Source: Clostridia bacterium | GTDB taxonomy: Bacteria > Bacillota > Clostridia > Lachnospirales > Lachnospiraceae | Length of the DNA: 64,000 nucleotides | Assembly: GCA_910575625.1 (NCBI GenBank) | Contig: CAJTFD010000017.1 | Location: 1-64,000, forward strand | Reading direction: 5' to 3' | Shown here: positions 1 through 8,185 of the stretch, one piece after another | Numbering within the stretch: position 1 is the first letter of the stretch | How the letters are laid out: every line of letters begins with the position of its first letter | The notes under the pieces: model-generated | What the model was told of the DNA's origin: nothing | The model's input: only the letters and a program-made list of their open reading frames with translations | Databases searched by the model: none | Made by a program: the position numbers and the translations under genes

Positions 1-338
<338 letters not shown>

Positions 339-558
339 ATACCTTTATCCCATTTACTGTTTGGGTTGTGTTCTTTTAAAAATCTCTCATATAAGGATTT
401 TCAGGAACTCATTTATACTTGTGAGATATCTTCCGATATCTCCGTCACAAATGTATGATCGTGTGTTTCGCTGTTCAGTTGTCAATGTACTCTTGATATT
501 TCATCTCTGTTGCTTTATCTTTGCTGTTTCTGAGGTGTTCCCCCGTGTCAGCTTAGTT

Positions 559-587
559 ATAATAACACGGGTGGAAATGATTGTCAA
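559..587 (-). promoter_or_regulatory. rRNA operon promoter; leader region 340-638
   Basis: On the minus strand TTGACA (582-587) and TATTAT (559-564) are separated by 17 bp, a near-consensus sigma-A promoter pointing at the 16S gene about 220 bp away. The rest of 340-638 is AT-rich rRNA leader with no convincing gene. A second TTGACA lies near 480 without a well-spaced -10. Confidence 0.75.
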
Positions 588-638
588 CAGGTTTTTTCAT
601 TTTTTTCAAAAAAAGATCAGGACGCTCCCACATACGCT

Positions 639-1358
639 CTAAGCATCCCCAGCGAGGGAACTCTCCCCGGTCGCATAGTCGATCTGGATACCCGGCTGTA
701 CATTATAAACGTAGACGTTGAACATGACTCCCGCTCCCTCATCCTCCACAGACAGAGCCTCCATCTGCACACCGGAAGCGACCAGGTCATCGCCCTCGAA
801 TACTGGAGTGACCCGATACAGCACATGATTTTCTGTCTCCCGCACATAATCCGCCACCATGTCTTCAAATGGGAGCATCCCCTCCACATTCAGATAGCGG
901 GTCCCTGTGATCAGATTCCGCTCATTGGCGTTTTCCGCCGTCAGTTGGAAACCGATCAGATGGCAGCGGTTATACAGGTATCTGCCTTGTACGTTGTCGT
1001 ATCGGACTGAATGCCATCCTGTAGGCTCCACCCGTCCAATGGGGGCGCGGGTCTCCTGGGGCATCGTCTCCGTCCCCACATTGGCATATGCTTCCCCACA
1101 CCGGCCCAGCTCGTCCAACTCACTGTATTCTTCAAACGCCGCCTCTGTCAGATCTTCCTGGGGAAAATCCGGCTCATTCCCGTGGAGTTCCACATAAGGC
1201 TCCCCTGTATAAGCAGGGATCTCCCCGACTGCAAGATCTTCCTGTACCGCCGGGACCGCCTGTTCCTGTTCTCCCATAAATTCCTGTGCGGGCCCGGCCA
1301 GGACCAGACAGCACAGGACCACCGCGGCCCAGATCCAGGAACTCTTCCTCTTTTTCAT
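639..1358 (-). CDS. secreted DNA/RNA non-specific endonuclease
   Basis: About 239 residues. The start at 1358 is chosen over an upstream ATG because GGAGGAGATCAG immediately precedes it. The N-terminus has Lys/Arg then a hydrophobic stretch ending near AGPA, a signal peptide or membrane anchor. The C-terminal half matches the EndA/streptodornase-type beta-beta-alpha nuclease fold: the catalytic block reads YNRCHLIGFQL, where His is the expected general base, followed by the conserved N-E-R-N-LITGTRYLN metal-binding segment. The common DRGH is NRCH here, a variant that occurs in Gram-positive members. Likely role: extracellular nucleic acid breakdown or DNA processing during uptake. It sits between the rRNA promoter and the feo operon and is separated from feo by a terminator. 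Confidence 0.85.
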   Translation of the reverse strand: MKKRKSSWIWAAVVLCCLVLAGPAQEFMGEQEQAVPAVQEDLAVGEIPAYTGEPYVELHGNEPDFPQEDLTEAAFEEYSELDELGRCGEAYANVGTETMPQETRAPIGRVEPTGWHSVRYDNVQGRYLYNRCHLIGFQLTAENANERNLITGTRYLNVEGMLPFEDMVADYVRETENHVLYRVTPVFEGDDLVASGVQMEALSVEDEGAGVMFNVYVYNVQPGIQIDYATGESSLAGDA

Positions 1359-1384
1359 CTGATCTCCTCCTTTATCAAAAAACA

Positions 1385-1427
1385 AACGCCCTGTCTGTTC
1401 TGTTATGATAACATCAGACAGGGCGTT
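1385..1427 (-). terminator. intrinsic terminator of the feo operon
   Basis: Perfect 13-bp inverted repeat (1385-1397 with 1415-1427) followed on the minus strand by a T-rich run (1376-1384). It lies just beyond the stop of the small FeoB-associated gene. The other side is also T-containing, but no plus-strand gene needs it. Confidence 0.85.
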
Positions 1428-1432
1428 TTGCA

Positions 1433-1606
1433 CTATACTTTTTTATATTTTATGGAACTTTTACATTTTGATGTGCTGCCGGCTGTCCCGCATCCGCTGC
1501 AGCCACATCCACAGCCGGTGTTTCCTTTTTTGCGCCTGTTGATATGGTAGGCTAAGACAGCCAGCAGGCAAAAAGCGATCACCAAAACAACTACGATATC
1601 TCCCAT
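1433..1606 (-). CDS. FeoB-associated Cys-rich membrane protein
   Basis: A 57-residue product: one N-terminal transmembrane helix (about residues 4-19), a basic RRKK stop-transfer signal, then a Cys/Gly cluster (CGCGCSGCG) and a short basic tail. This layout is that of the small FeoB-associated Cys-rich membrane proteins found next to feoB in Firmicutes; they are thought to assist Fe(II) handling, though their mechanism is unclear. AGGTAAAGAG precedes the ATG. It is the last gene of the feo operon, 11 bp after the mini-Fur gene and directly before the terminator. Confidence 0.85.
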   Translation of the reverse strand: MGDIVVVLVIAFCLLAVLAYHINRRKKGNTGCGCGCSGCGTAGSTSKCKSSIKYKKV

Positions 1607-1617
1607 CTCTTTACCTC

Positions 1618-1899
1618 CTATAATCCCTCTCTACAGCAACTCTCCTCGTGTTCCTCGCCGTCCGGGCAGGAGAGTTTGAATACGATCTTCCTGTCCACGA
1701 TCCCGATCTCTTCCAGCGTCTTGATCATCCGGTATACAGTGGCGATCCCGATATCCGGATCTTTTTTATGGACCTCGTAGTAGATCTCTTTACAACAGGA
1801 ACAGTCATTCGCTAAGATCGCATCGATGATCAGCCGCCGCTGATTGGTGATACGATATCCTTCCTCTCTCAGTTTCTGCAGGATCTCGTTTTTTGACAA
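1618..1899 (-). CDS. short Fur-family regulator (DNA-binding domain only)
   Basis: Winged-helix domain of the Fur/PerR family: EGYRITNQRRLIIDAI helix, then DIGIATVYRMIKTLEEIGIV, which carries the family TVYR recognition helix. Only about 93 residues long; full-length Fur is about 140-150. The C-terminal dimerisation and metal-binding domain is replaced by a short acidic, Cys-containing tail with a CC pair. A TTG start at 1899 is preferred because AGGGGGG lies seven bases before it; an in-frame ATG at 1923 lacks a ribosome site. It follows feoB by 27 bp, so it is probably co-transcribed. Whether it can dimerise or sense metal is unknown. Confidence 0.85.
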   Translation of the reverse strand: MSKNEILQKLREEGYRITNQRRLIIDAILANDCSCCKEIYYEVHKKDPDIGIATVYRMIKTLEEIGIVDRKIVFKLSCPDGEEHEESCCREGL

Positions 1900-1926
1900 A
1901 ACAATCCCCCCTAATGATAGCACATT

Positions 1927-3975
1927 TTAATAAAATAGTCCAAACAGATGATAGATCGCAAACGACACGATATAAGCAGTCAGCATCTGGTATCCGATCG
2001 CACGCAGCGTCCATTTCCAGGAACCCATCTCCCGTTTGATCGCGCCCACAGCCGCGAAGCAGGGCATGCACAGCAGGTTAAACGCCATGTAGGACCAGGC
2101 CGCCGCCGGTGTGAAGATCGACGTGATGGCTGGGAGGGCCTCCTCGCCTGCGCTGACAGCCTCGATCACCTCGTCCGAAACGCCGCCAAAGAGCTGTCCG
2201 AATGTGGCTACGATATTTTCTTTCGCGATCCATCCGGTGACAACGCCCACACTGGCACGCCAATCCGCAAATCCCAGCGGGATGAAGATCACTTTGATCG
2301 CATTTCCGATGGAAGCCAGGAAGCTTTCTTCCATGTCGCACATGCCGCTGAAATTAAAATTGGACAGCAGCCAGATCAGCACGGTGGAACCAAAGATGAT
2401 CGTACCGGCTTTGACTGCGAAACCTTTTACCTTTTCCCAGGCATGGATCAGCACGCTTTTTAATGTAGGAACACGGTAAGAAGGAAGTTCCATGATAAAA
2501 TTGGAAGTCTCGCCGCCTTTGATCGCTTTTCCCAATATGAAAGCGCTGAGCACGGCTACCACCAGCCCGATCATGTAGATCCCGAATACGATGAACGTCT
2601 GGTTGCTCTGGGCAAACAAGGTGACGGCGAACATCATATAAATAGGAAGCTTTGCGCCACAGGACATGAATGGCGTGATCATCATCGTGATCTTACGGTC
2701 TTTATCATTTTCCAGTGTACGTGATGCCATCAGCGCCGGGACAGAGCATCCAAATCCCATGAGCAGTGGGATGAATGAACGCCCGGACAGGCCAAAGTGC
2801 CTGAAGATCCGGTCCATGACAAACGCAACCCTGGCCATGTAACCGCTGTCTTCCAGGAAAGACAGCAACAGGAACAAGACCAATACCAGCGGCAGGAAAC
2901 CTGCGACTGCGCCCACACCGTCCATACAGCTCAATACCAGGCCCAATGCCCAGTCGGATGCGCCGATGGCTGTCAGACCGCCCTCGACCAGTCCGGTCAG
3001 TGCGCCCCAGGCCGTCTCCACGATCCCGGCCAGCCACACACCGGGGCTTGGCAGTCCTGGGATGAATAAGAAATTTTCACTAAATGTGGCTGCAAATAAT
3101 ATGTACATCACCACTGCGAAGATCGGCAGAGCAAGGATCCGGTTGGTGAGGATCTTATCCAATTTATCGGACTTTGTCTCCACATGCCCGGCATGGGATC
3201 TTTTCACGGCTTTCTTGACCACTTGACCGATGTACTGGTAGCGTTTGTCTGCGATGGCGGCCTCTGTATCCCCGTTGCATATGTCGTCCATCTTCCGGAC
3301 GATCTTTTGGACCATGCTGGCCTGTTCCGGTTTCAGGGAATCAGAGATGATCTCATCCCCCTCCAGCAGCTTGATCGCGGTCCACTGCTGATCTTCCGGC
3401 GTGCCCTCGGTCAGGTAATTCTTGATCTCCTCCACGGCCTCCTCGATATCTTCTCCGAAGATCTTCAGCTGGCCGGTCTTTTTCTTTTCTGAAGCCACTT
3501 TCTGTACAGCCTTCATCAACGCATCCAGCCCTTTGCCGGAGCGGGCCACGATGGGCACCACTGGGACTCCCAAGATCTCGGAGAGTTTTTGGCAGTTGAT
3601 CTGATCGCCTCGGTTTTCCACCTCATCCATCATGTTCATGGCGATCACGGTGGGAATCCCTGTCTCTAAAACCTGCACGGTCAGATAGAGATTCCGCTCG
3701 ATGCTGGTCCCGTCCACGATGTTGATGACCGCGTCCGGTTTTTCTTTTACAATGTAATCCCTGGCCACGATCTCCTCCGCAGAATAGGGTGAGAGCGAAT
3801 ATGTGCCAGGAAGATCCAGTACGTTGATCTCCTTGTCTTTCTTATAACGTCCTTCTTTCTTGTCAACAGTAACGCCGGGCCAGTTGCCCACATGCTGCTT
3901 CGATCCAGTCAGTTCATTGAACAGCGTTGTTTTCCCGCAATTGGGGTTTCCCGCCAGTGCGATCGTATAAGACAT
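1927..3975 (-). CDS. feoB: ferrous iron transporter FeoB
   Basis: 682 residues, Fe(II) uptake across the cytoplasmic membrane. N-terminal GTPase: G1 GNPNCGKTT, G3 DLPGTYS, G4 NMMD; then the helical spacer and a membrane domain with the two Gate blocks, the conserved GCSVPALM and FMSCGAKLPIY Cys motifs. Start 3975 is chosen because GAGGAGG lies upstream; two earlier ATGs fall inside or before that site. The gene sits between feoA (71 bp upstream) and the mini-Fur. A hairpin and a GTTAG-N6-CTAAC palindrome occupy the feoA-feoB gap, so feoB output may be adjusted separately from feoA. Confidence 0.97.
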   Translation of the reverse strand: MSYTIALAGNPNCGKTTLFNELTGSKQHVGNWPGVTVDKKEGRYKKDKEINVLDLPGTYSLSPYSAEEIVARDYIVKEKPDAVINIVDGTSIERNLYLTVQVLETGIPTVIAMNMMDEVENRGDQINCQKLSEILGVPVVPIVARSGKGLDALMKAVQKVASEKKKTGQLKIFGEDIEEAVEEIKNYLTEGTPEDQQWTAIKLLEGDEIISDSLKPEQASMVQKIVRKMDDICNGDTEAAIADKRYQYIGQVVKKAVKRSHAGHVETKSDKLDKILTNRILALPIFAVVMYILFAATFSENFLFIPGLPSPGVWLAGIVETAWGALTGLVEGGLTAIGASDWALGLVLSCMDGVGAVAGFLPLVLVLFLLLSFLEDSGYMARVAFVMDRIFRHFGLSGRSFIPLLMGFGCSVPALMASRTLENDKDRKITMMITPFMSCGAKLPIYMMFAVTLFAQSNQTFIVFGIYMIGLVVAVLSAFILGKAIKGGETSNFIMELPSYRVPTLKSVLIHAWEKVKGFAVKAGTIIFGSTVLIWLLSNFNFSGMCDMEESFLASIGNAIKVIFIPLGFADWRASVGVVTGWIAKENIVATFGQLFGGVSDEVIEAVSAGEEALPAITSIFTPAAAWSYMAFNLLCMPCFAAVGAIKREMGSWKWTLRAIGYQMLTAYIVSFAIYHLFGLFY

Positions 3976-3997
3976 GTTCCTCATCCTCCTCAAAAAA

Positions 3998-4013
3998 GTT
4001 AGTTTTTTCTAAC
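3998..4013. promoter_or_regulatory. GTTAG-N6-CTAAC palindrome before feoB
   Basis: GTTAG and CTAAC arms with six T between them, 22 bp upstream of the feoB start. The same 16-bp arrangement recurs at 48192-48207 and 51951-51966 before flavin/iron-sulfur locus genes. The TTAG...CTAA core resembles DtxR/IdeR-class iron boxes, but no such regulator is encoded in the window. Confidence 0.55.
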
Positions 4014-4022
4014 TATTGCCCT

Positions 4023-4047
4023 AAAAAAATCCAATATGGATTTTTTT
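4023..4047 (-). terminator. feoA-feoB intergenic hairpin
   Basis: An 11-bp A/T-rich inverted repeat with a 3-nt loop overlapping the feoA stop codon, followed on the minus strand by seven T. It looks like a weak intrinsic terminator or attenuator that could lower feoB relative to feoA. Confidence 0.5.
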
Positions 4048-4264
4048 ATTCCATCACGATCTTCAGCGCCTCTTCTTTGCGCAGACTCAGTTCATAGCCG
4101 CGTATATTTACTTCGATGGGATCCCCCAGCGGCGCCACTTTGACCACTTTGACCACGGTCCCCGGGGTGACCCCCATCTCCATGATCCGCCGTCTGGCCG
4201 GACCTTTCTCACCGATCGATACGACTTTGCCCTGATCGCCTGGTTTTAGATCTTTTAACGTCAT
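4046..4264 (-). CDS. feoA: FeoA domain protein (second copy)
   Basis: 72 residues, a stand-alone SH3-like FeoA domain: LKPGDQGKVVSI, RRRIMEMGVTPGT, IEVNIRGYELSLRKEEA. FeoA binds the cytosolic side of FeoB and is needed for Fe(II) transport. An AGGAGGATAGG ribosome site precedes the ATG. The gap to the other feoA is about 33 bp. Paired feoA genes ahead of feoB are common in Clostridia. Confidence 0.93.
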   Translation of the reverse strand: MTLKDLKPGDQGKVVSIGEKGPARRRIMEMGVTPGTVVKVVKVAPLGDPIEVNIRGYELSLRKEEALKIVME

Positions 4265-4297
4265 CTATCCTATCCTCCTCAATATGATATCATCCCA

Positions 4298-4510
4298 CTA
4301 TGCCACAGATATCTTTGTGGCAAGTCCACGGTTTAAGGCGATCCGCGCCCCTTTGATCAGCAAGATCAATCCGCTTGGGTTCTCGCCCACGACACGCACC
4401 TGCTCTCCGGGTGTAAATCCCAGATCCTGGAGATGCCGTTTCATCTCTTCTTTTACGCGGAGTTCCGTGATCGTCCTTGTCTCTCCTATACTGACCATCG
4501 CCAATGCCAT
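4298..4510 (-). CDS. feoA: FeoA domain protein (first gene of the feo operon)
   Basis: 70 residues. Start 4510 is chosen over a longer frame because GGGAGGTCATATT precedes this ATG. FeoA signatures are ELRVKEEMKRHLQDLGFTPG and RIALNRGLATKI. It is about 30 percent identical by eye to the neighbouring FeoA, so the two are diverged, not a recent duplication. It is the first gene after the Fur-flanked promoter. Confidence 0.92.
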   Translation of the reverse strand: MALAMVSIGETRTITELRVKEEMKRHLQDLGFTPGEQVRVVGENPSGLILLIKGARIALNRGLATKISVA

Positions 4511-4538
4511 AATATGACCTCCCTTTCTATCGCTGAAA

Positions 4539-4621
4539 TGAGAATAACTATCATTAATATTTGAGTATAGTATATTAGTCTTGGATAACTTTGTCAAGGG
4601 TTTTTTTGATAATAATTATCA
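4539..4621 (-). promoter_or_regulatory. feo promoter flanked by two Fur boxes
   Basis: Minus-strand TTGACA (4592-4597) and TATACT (4569-4574) with exactly 17 bp spacing. Upstream is a perfect 7-1-7 Fur box TGATAATAATTATCA (4607-4621). Downstream, between -10 and the first feoA, is TGAGAATAACTATCA (4539-4553), which differs from it at two positions. Fe(II)-Fur is expected to repress from both sides. Confidence 0.9.
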
Positions 4622-4622
4622 T

Positions 4623-4786
4623 TAGAGTGTGTCTGAAAACCGCTTTATGTCAACTGTAAGTCACAATTTGTGGAAGATCTGGCCCAAATGAGGAAGGCGC
4701 AGCGGGCTACGCTGACCGAAAGCGGGCCAGATCTTCCGCAAAGCGGGGCTTGCAGGTGGCGTGAATGGGTTTTAAGACACGCTCTA
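4623..4786 (+). repeat. MITE-like element, copy A
   Basis: GAGTGTGTCTGAAAAC... to ...TTTTAAGACACGCTC with TA on both sides. The terminal inverted repeat is about 15 bp and the interior partly self-complementary (GGAAGATCTGGCCC / GGGCCAGATCTTCC). No coding capacity; a short ORF across it is incidental. It abuts the Fur box of the feo promoter. Same family as 17186, 26735, 41393, 51726 and 54770. Confidence 0.85.
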
Positions 4787-4907
4787 GCGTCTGATCTGTT
4801 ATTTTTTTCTTTTATCCCGTTTGGGTCTTTAATTATTTGTCAAAATCATGTATAGTTAGTACAAATAACTGATACAGCCATATATCAGATCAAAGAAAGG
4901 ACATAAG

Positions 4908-6539
4908 ATGAAAGAGAAATCAAACACGTTTGTAAAACGCCGGATCTGGTCTCTTCTCCTCTTAGCCTCTGCGCTGACAATGCTCTTCCCCGTCATCGCA
5001 TACGCTGCTGAAGAAGAAGCCGCAAAGCCGACCAGTCATTTCTATATGACGTTTTGGTCGCTGCTGCCCCCGATCATCGCGATCGGACTGGCTCTGATCA
5101 CAAAAGAGGTATATTCTTCCCTGTTCATCGGGATCGTGATCGGCGGCCTGCTCTATTCAAATTTTAATTTTGAGGGGACGCTCACACATGTATTCAACGA
5201 GGGGATCGTATCCGTACTCTCGGACGCTTATAATGTAGGTATCCTTGTGTTCCTGGTGATCCTCGGCATCATGGTCATCCTGATGAACAAGGCGGGTGGT
5301 TCTGCCGCATTCGGACGCTGGGCGACCAGCCACATCAAGTCCCGTGCGGGAGCGCAGCTCGCAACGATCGCCCTGGGCGTTTTGATCTTCATCGATGATT
5401 ATTTCAACTGCCTGACCGTCGGGAGCGTCATGCGCCCTGTTTCAGATAAGAGCGAGATCTCCCGGGCAAAATTGGCCTATGTGATCGACGCCACAGCCGC
5501 TCCTGTCTGTATCATCGCGCCGGTGTCCTCCTGGGCCGCCGCAGTGGCCAGCTATGTGGAAGATGGGAACGGACTCTATCTCTTTATCCGGACGATCCCA
5601 TTTAACTTTTATGCCCTGCTCACGATCATTATGATGATCTTCCTCGCGCTGACCGGCATGGATTACGGCCCGATGGCCACCCATGAAAAAAATGCCAGAG
5701 AAAAAGGCGATATCTTCTCCGGTATGGAAGACTACGCCGCAGCCGCCGCGGAATCTTCCAATCCAAATGGAAAAGTCCTCGACTTAGTCCTTCCGATCAT
5801 CCTGCTGATCGTCTCCTGCGTTGTGGGCATGATCTACTCGGGCGGATTTTTCGAGGGGACCGGTTTTGTCGAGGCTTTCTCGAATTCGGATGCTTCGATC
5901 GGACTGATGCTGGGTTCCGCTGTCGCACTGGTCCTGACCATGATCTATTACCTCATCCGCAGGAACATTAAATTTACAGAGATCATGGACTCGATCCCGG
6001 AAGGATTCAAATCTATGGTACCCGCGATCTTGATCTTGACTTTTGCCTGGAGTCTGAAGGCTATGACCGACTCTCTCGGCGCAAAAGAATTCGTGGCGGC
6101 TCTGGTGGAGAGTTCGGCCGGCAGCTTCCAGGCTTTCCTGCCCGCGATCGTGTTCCTGATCGGTGTGTTCCTGGCCTTCGCGACAGGTACGTCCTGGGGG
6201 ACTTTCGGGATCTTGATCCCGATCACATTGGCCGTATTCCCTCTGGGGAACCCCATCGGCGTGATCTGTGTGTCCGCCTGTATGGCTGGCGCTGTGTGCG
6301 GGGACCACTGTTCTCCGATCTCGGATACCACGATCATGGCCAGCGCCGGCGCGCAGTGTGACCATGTGACCCACGTATCCACACAGCTTCCCTATGCGAT
6401 CACGGCTGCAGCTGTCAGCTTTGTGAGCTATATCATCGCCGGATTTGTGCCCAATGCTGTGATCGTACTGCCGATCGCTGTCGTACTCATGATCGGGACT
6501 TTGTTGGTCATCCGAAAATCCCATACGTCACGGGCTTAA
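4908..6539 (+). CDS. NhaC-family Na+/H+ antiporter
   Basis: 543 residues. Starts with a basic segment and a hydrophobic stretch ending VIAYAAEEE that looks like a signal peptide, then about 11 membrane segments. Family blocks visible: FIDDYFNCLTVGSVMRPVSDK, APVCIIAPVSSWAA, ATGTSWGTFGILIP and CGDHCSPISDTTIMASAGA, all typical of NhaC-type ion:proton antiporters (some relatives exchange malate/lactate or amino acids). GAAAGGACATAAG precedes the ATG. It is monocistronic, bounded by the MITE upstream and a GC-rich hairpin downstream. Exact substrate cannot be read from sequence. Confidence 0.9.
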   Translation: MKEKSNTFVKRRIWSLLLLASALTMLFPVIAYAAEEEAAKPTSHFYMTFWSLLPPIIAIGLALITKEVYSSLFIGIVIGGLLYSNFNFEGTLTHVFNEGIVSVLSDAYNVGILVFLVILGIMVILMNKAGGSAAFGRWATSHIKSRAGAQLATIALGVLIFIDDYFNCLTVGSVMRPVSDKSEISRAKLAYVIDATAAPVCIIAPVSSWAAAVASYVEDGNGLYLFIRTIPFNFYALLTIIMMIFLALTGMDYGPMATHEKNAREKGDIFSGMEDYAAAAAESSNPNGKVLDLVLPIILLIVSCVVGMIYSGGFFEGTGFVEAFSNSDASIGLMLGSAVALVLTMIYYLIRRNIKFTEIMDSIPEGFKSMVPAILILTFAWSLKAMTDSLGAKEFVAALVESSAGSFQAFLPAIVFLIGVFLAFATGTSWGTFGILIPITLAVFPLGNPIGVICVSACMAGAVCGDHCSPISDTTIMASAGAQCDHVTHVSTQLPYAITAAAVSFVSYIIAGFVPNAVIVLPIAVVLMIGTLLVIRKSHTSRA

Positions 6540-6583
6540 GAGCACGGTCCTGTTAAAAGAAAAGAAGTAGATATGGAAGATGA

Positions 6584-6620
6584 TCCAGGGAGGGCGGACC
6601 TGCTGCCGTGCCTCCCTGGA
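6584..6620 (+). terminator. hairpin after the NhaC gene
   Basis: Ten-base arms TCCAGGGAGG (6584-6593) and CCTCCCTGGA (6611-6620), 45 bp beyond the stop codon. It lacks a clear T run, so termination strength is uncertain. Confidence 0.6.
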
Positions 6621-6684
6621 AAGATCTACACCAGTTTATTAAGAAGGGATCAGAAATTTTTTTACAGGATCATAAAAAAAGCTC

Positions 6685-6712
6685 TTGATTTTTGTTTTTT
6701 TTGTGCTATAAT
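6685..6712 (+). promoter_or_regulatory. promoter of tRNA-Gly and probably the rib operon
   Basis: TTGATT (6685-6690), 16-bp spacer, TGC-TATAAT (6707-6712, extended -10). It begins transcription just ahead of tRNA-Gly. No separate promoter fits between the tRNA and the FMN riboswitch. Confidence 0.75.
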
Positions 6713-6725
6713 AGATTCATCGAGT

Positions 6726-6796
6726 GCAGATATAGTTCATCGGTAGAATGCCAGCTTCCCAAGCTGGAGAGGGGGGTTCGATTCCCCTTATCTGCT
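6726..6796 (+). tRNA. tRNA-Gly (anticodon CCC)
   Basis: 71 nt cloverleaf: acceptor GCAGATA/TATCTGC, anticodon stem CCAGC-TTCCCAA-GCTGG giving anticodon CCC, and T-arm GGGGG-TTCGATT-CCCCT. CCA is not encoded. The 3' end is 17 nt upstream of the FMN riboswitch. Confidence 0.96.
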
Positions 6797-6813
6797 TTTT
6801 AAAATCATATATG

Positions 6814-6996
6814 ATCTTCAGGGCAGGGTGTGATTCCCTACCGGTGGTATAGCCCACGAGCCGCAAGGTATGATTCGGTGTGATTCCGAAGCCGACAGTA
6901 GAGTCTGGATGAAAGAAGATGATCGGATACAGGATGGTTTTCCATAATGTATATGCGTTATTTGCTCTGGAATGTTTTATATTCCAGATTTTTTTA
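6814..6996 (+). promoter_or_regulatory. FMN riboswitch with terminator
   Basis: RFN element at 6814-6920: ATCTTC closing stem, GGGCAGGGTG, ATTCCCTACCGGTGGT, AGCCC, GATTCGGTGTGATTCCGAAGCCGACAG-type core and GAAAGAAGAT closing. The expression platform is an 8-bp terminator stem (6966-6973 with 6981-6988) followed by a T run. FMN binding should terminate transcription ahead of ribD. Confidence 0.95.
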
Positions 6997-7078
6997 TTTA
7001 GCCAAACGCAGCTGTTATCCTTTGCTGATCCGCCCTGGACATTATGTCCGGGGCTTTTTTTATCGGAGGTAAGATCAA

Positions 7079-8185
7079 ATGAATGACCAAGAATATATGC
7101 GCATGGCCCTCAGACTGGCCGAAAGGGGCGCGGGATGGGTCTCCCCCAACCCGCTGGTCGGAGCTGTGATCGTGAAAAACGGGCGCATCATCGGGCAGGG
7201 ATACCATGAACGCTACGGGGAACTCCACGCGGAGCGCAACGCCCTGGCCTCCTGTACCGAGGACCCGCGGGGCGCGGACATGTATGTGACCCTGGAACCC
7301 TGCTGCCATCACGGAAAACAGCCGCCCTGCGTGGACGCCATCCTGGAGGCCGGGATACGCCGGGTGGCGATCGGTTCCGTCGACCCCAATCCCCTGGTCT
7401 GCAAAAAAGGCATCCAGATCCTGCGCGATCACAATGTCCTTGTAAAAGAAAACGTCCTGCGGGAAGAATGCGACCGCATAAACCAGATATTTTTCCACTA
7501 CATCCAGACCAAACGCCCGTACGTCACAATGAAATATGCCATGACCATGGACGGGAAGATCGCAGCCTACACAGGCGCCTCCCGCTGGATCACCGGGGAG
7601 ACGGCACGGCGGCATGTCCAAGAACAGCGGCATCGAAACCGGGGGATCATGGTGGGGATCGGGACCGTACGGGCCGATGACCCGCTGCTGACCTGCCGGA
7701 TGGAGGGGGGCCGCGATCCGATCCGCATCATCTGCGATTCCAAGCTCTGCACGCCCCTGACCTCCCAGATCATACAGACAGCCAGGGACGTTCCCACCGT
7801 GATCGCCACCTGCTGCACAGACGCAAAAAAACACACCGCATATCAGGAGAGCGGATGCCAGATCATCGTCACCGAAGAAAAAGACGGCCATGTGGATCTG
7901 CCGACACTCATGGAACGGCTGGGGGAAAAACAGATCGACAGCATATTATTAGAAGGCGGCGGCACCTTGAACTGGGCCGCGCTGGAGAGCGGGATTGTCC
8001 AAAAGATACAAACATACATCGCACCCAAGCTCTTCGGCGGCCGCACAGCCAAAACCCCTGTGGAGGGAACCGGCTTTCCCACCCCCGCAGATTCCGTACT
8101 CTTAAAAAACACGACGATCACCCGAATAGGAGATGATCTTCTGATAGAAAGTGAGGTAGACAGCCATGTTCACAGGGATCGTTGA
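7079..8185 (+). CDS. ribD: bifunctional riboflavin deaminase/reductase RibD
   Basis: 368 residues, cytosolic. The N-terminal pyrimidine deaminase has HAERNAL and EPCCHHGKQPPC, giving the His-Glu and two Cys of the zinc centre. The C-terminal reductase starts at KRPYVTMKYAMTMDGKIA and carries GIGTVRADDPLLT and LLEGGGTLNW. It converts the GTP cyclohydrolase II product in two steps toward ribitylaminouracil phosphate. A GGAGG site precedes the ATG. First gene after the FMN riboswitch; it overlaps ribE by 20 bp, so the two are translationally coupled. Confidence 0.97.
   Translation: MNDQEYMRMALRLAERGAGWVSPNPLVGAVIVKNGRIIGQGYHERYGELHAERNALASCTEDPRGADMYVTLEPCCHHGKQPPCVDAILEAGIRRVAIGSVDPNPLVCKKGIQILRDHNVLVKENVLREECDRINQIFFHYIQTKRPYVTMKYAMTMDGKIAAYTGASRWITGETARRHVQEQRHRNRGIMVGIGTVRADDPLLTCRMEGGRDPIRIICDSKLCTPLTSQIIQTARDVPTVIATCCTDAKKHTAYQESGCQIIVTEEKDGHVDLPTLMERLGEKQIDSILLEGGGTLNWAALESGIVQKIQTYIAPKLFGGRTAKTPVEGTGFPTPADSVLLKNTTITRIGDDLLIESEVDSHVHRDR

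Noticed and set aside
4670-4855. 61-codon plus-strand frame spanning MITE copy A
   Set aside because: It lies mostly in the repeat, which is not coding in the other copies.
4840-4875. GTTAGTACAAATAACT upstream of the NhaC gene as a fourth copy of the GTTAG-N6-CTAAC motif
   Set aside because: The right arm is TAACT, not CTAAC; arms do not pair with the required spacing.
5784-6524. 246-codon minus-strand frame inside the NhaC gene
   Set aside because: Antisense shadow rich in Asp/His/Arg; the plus strand encodes a clear transporter.
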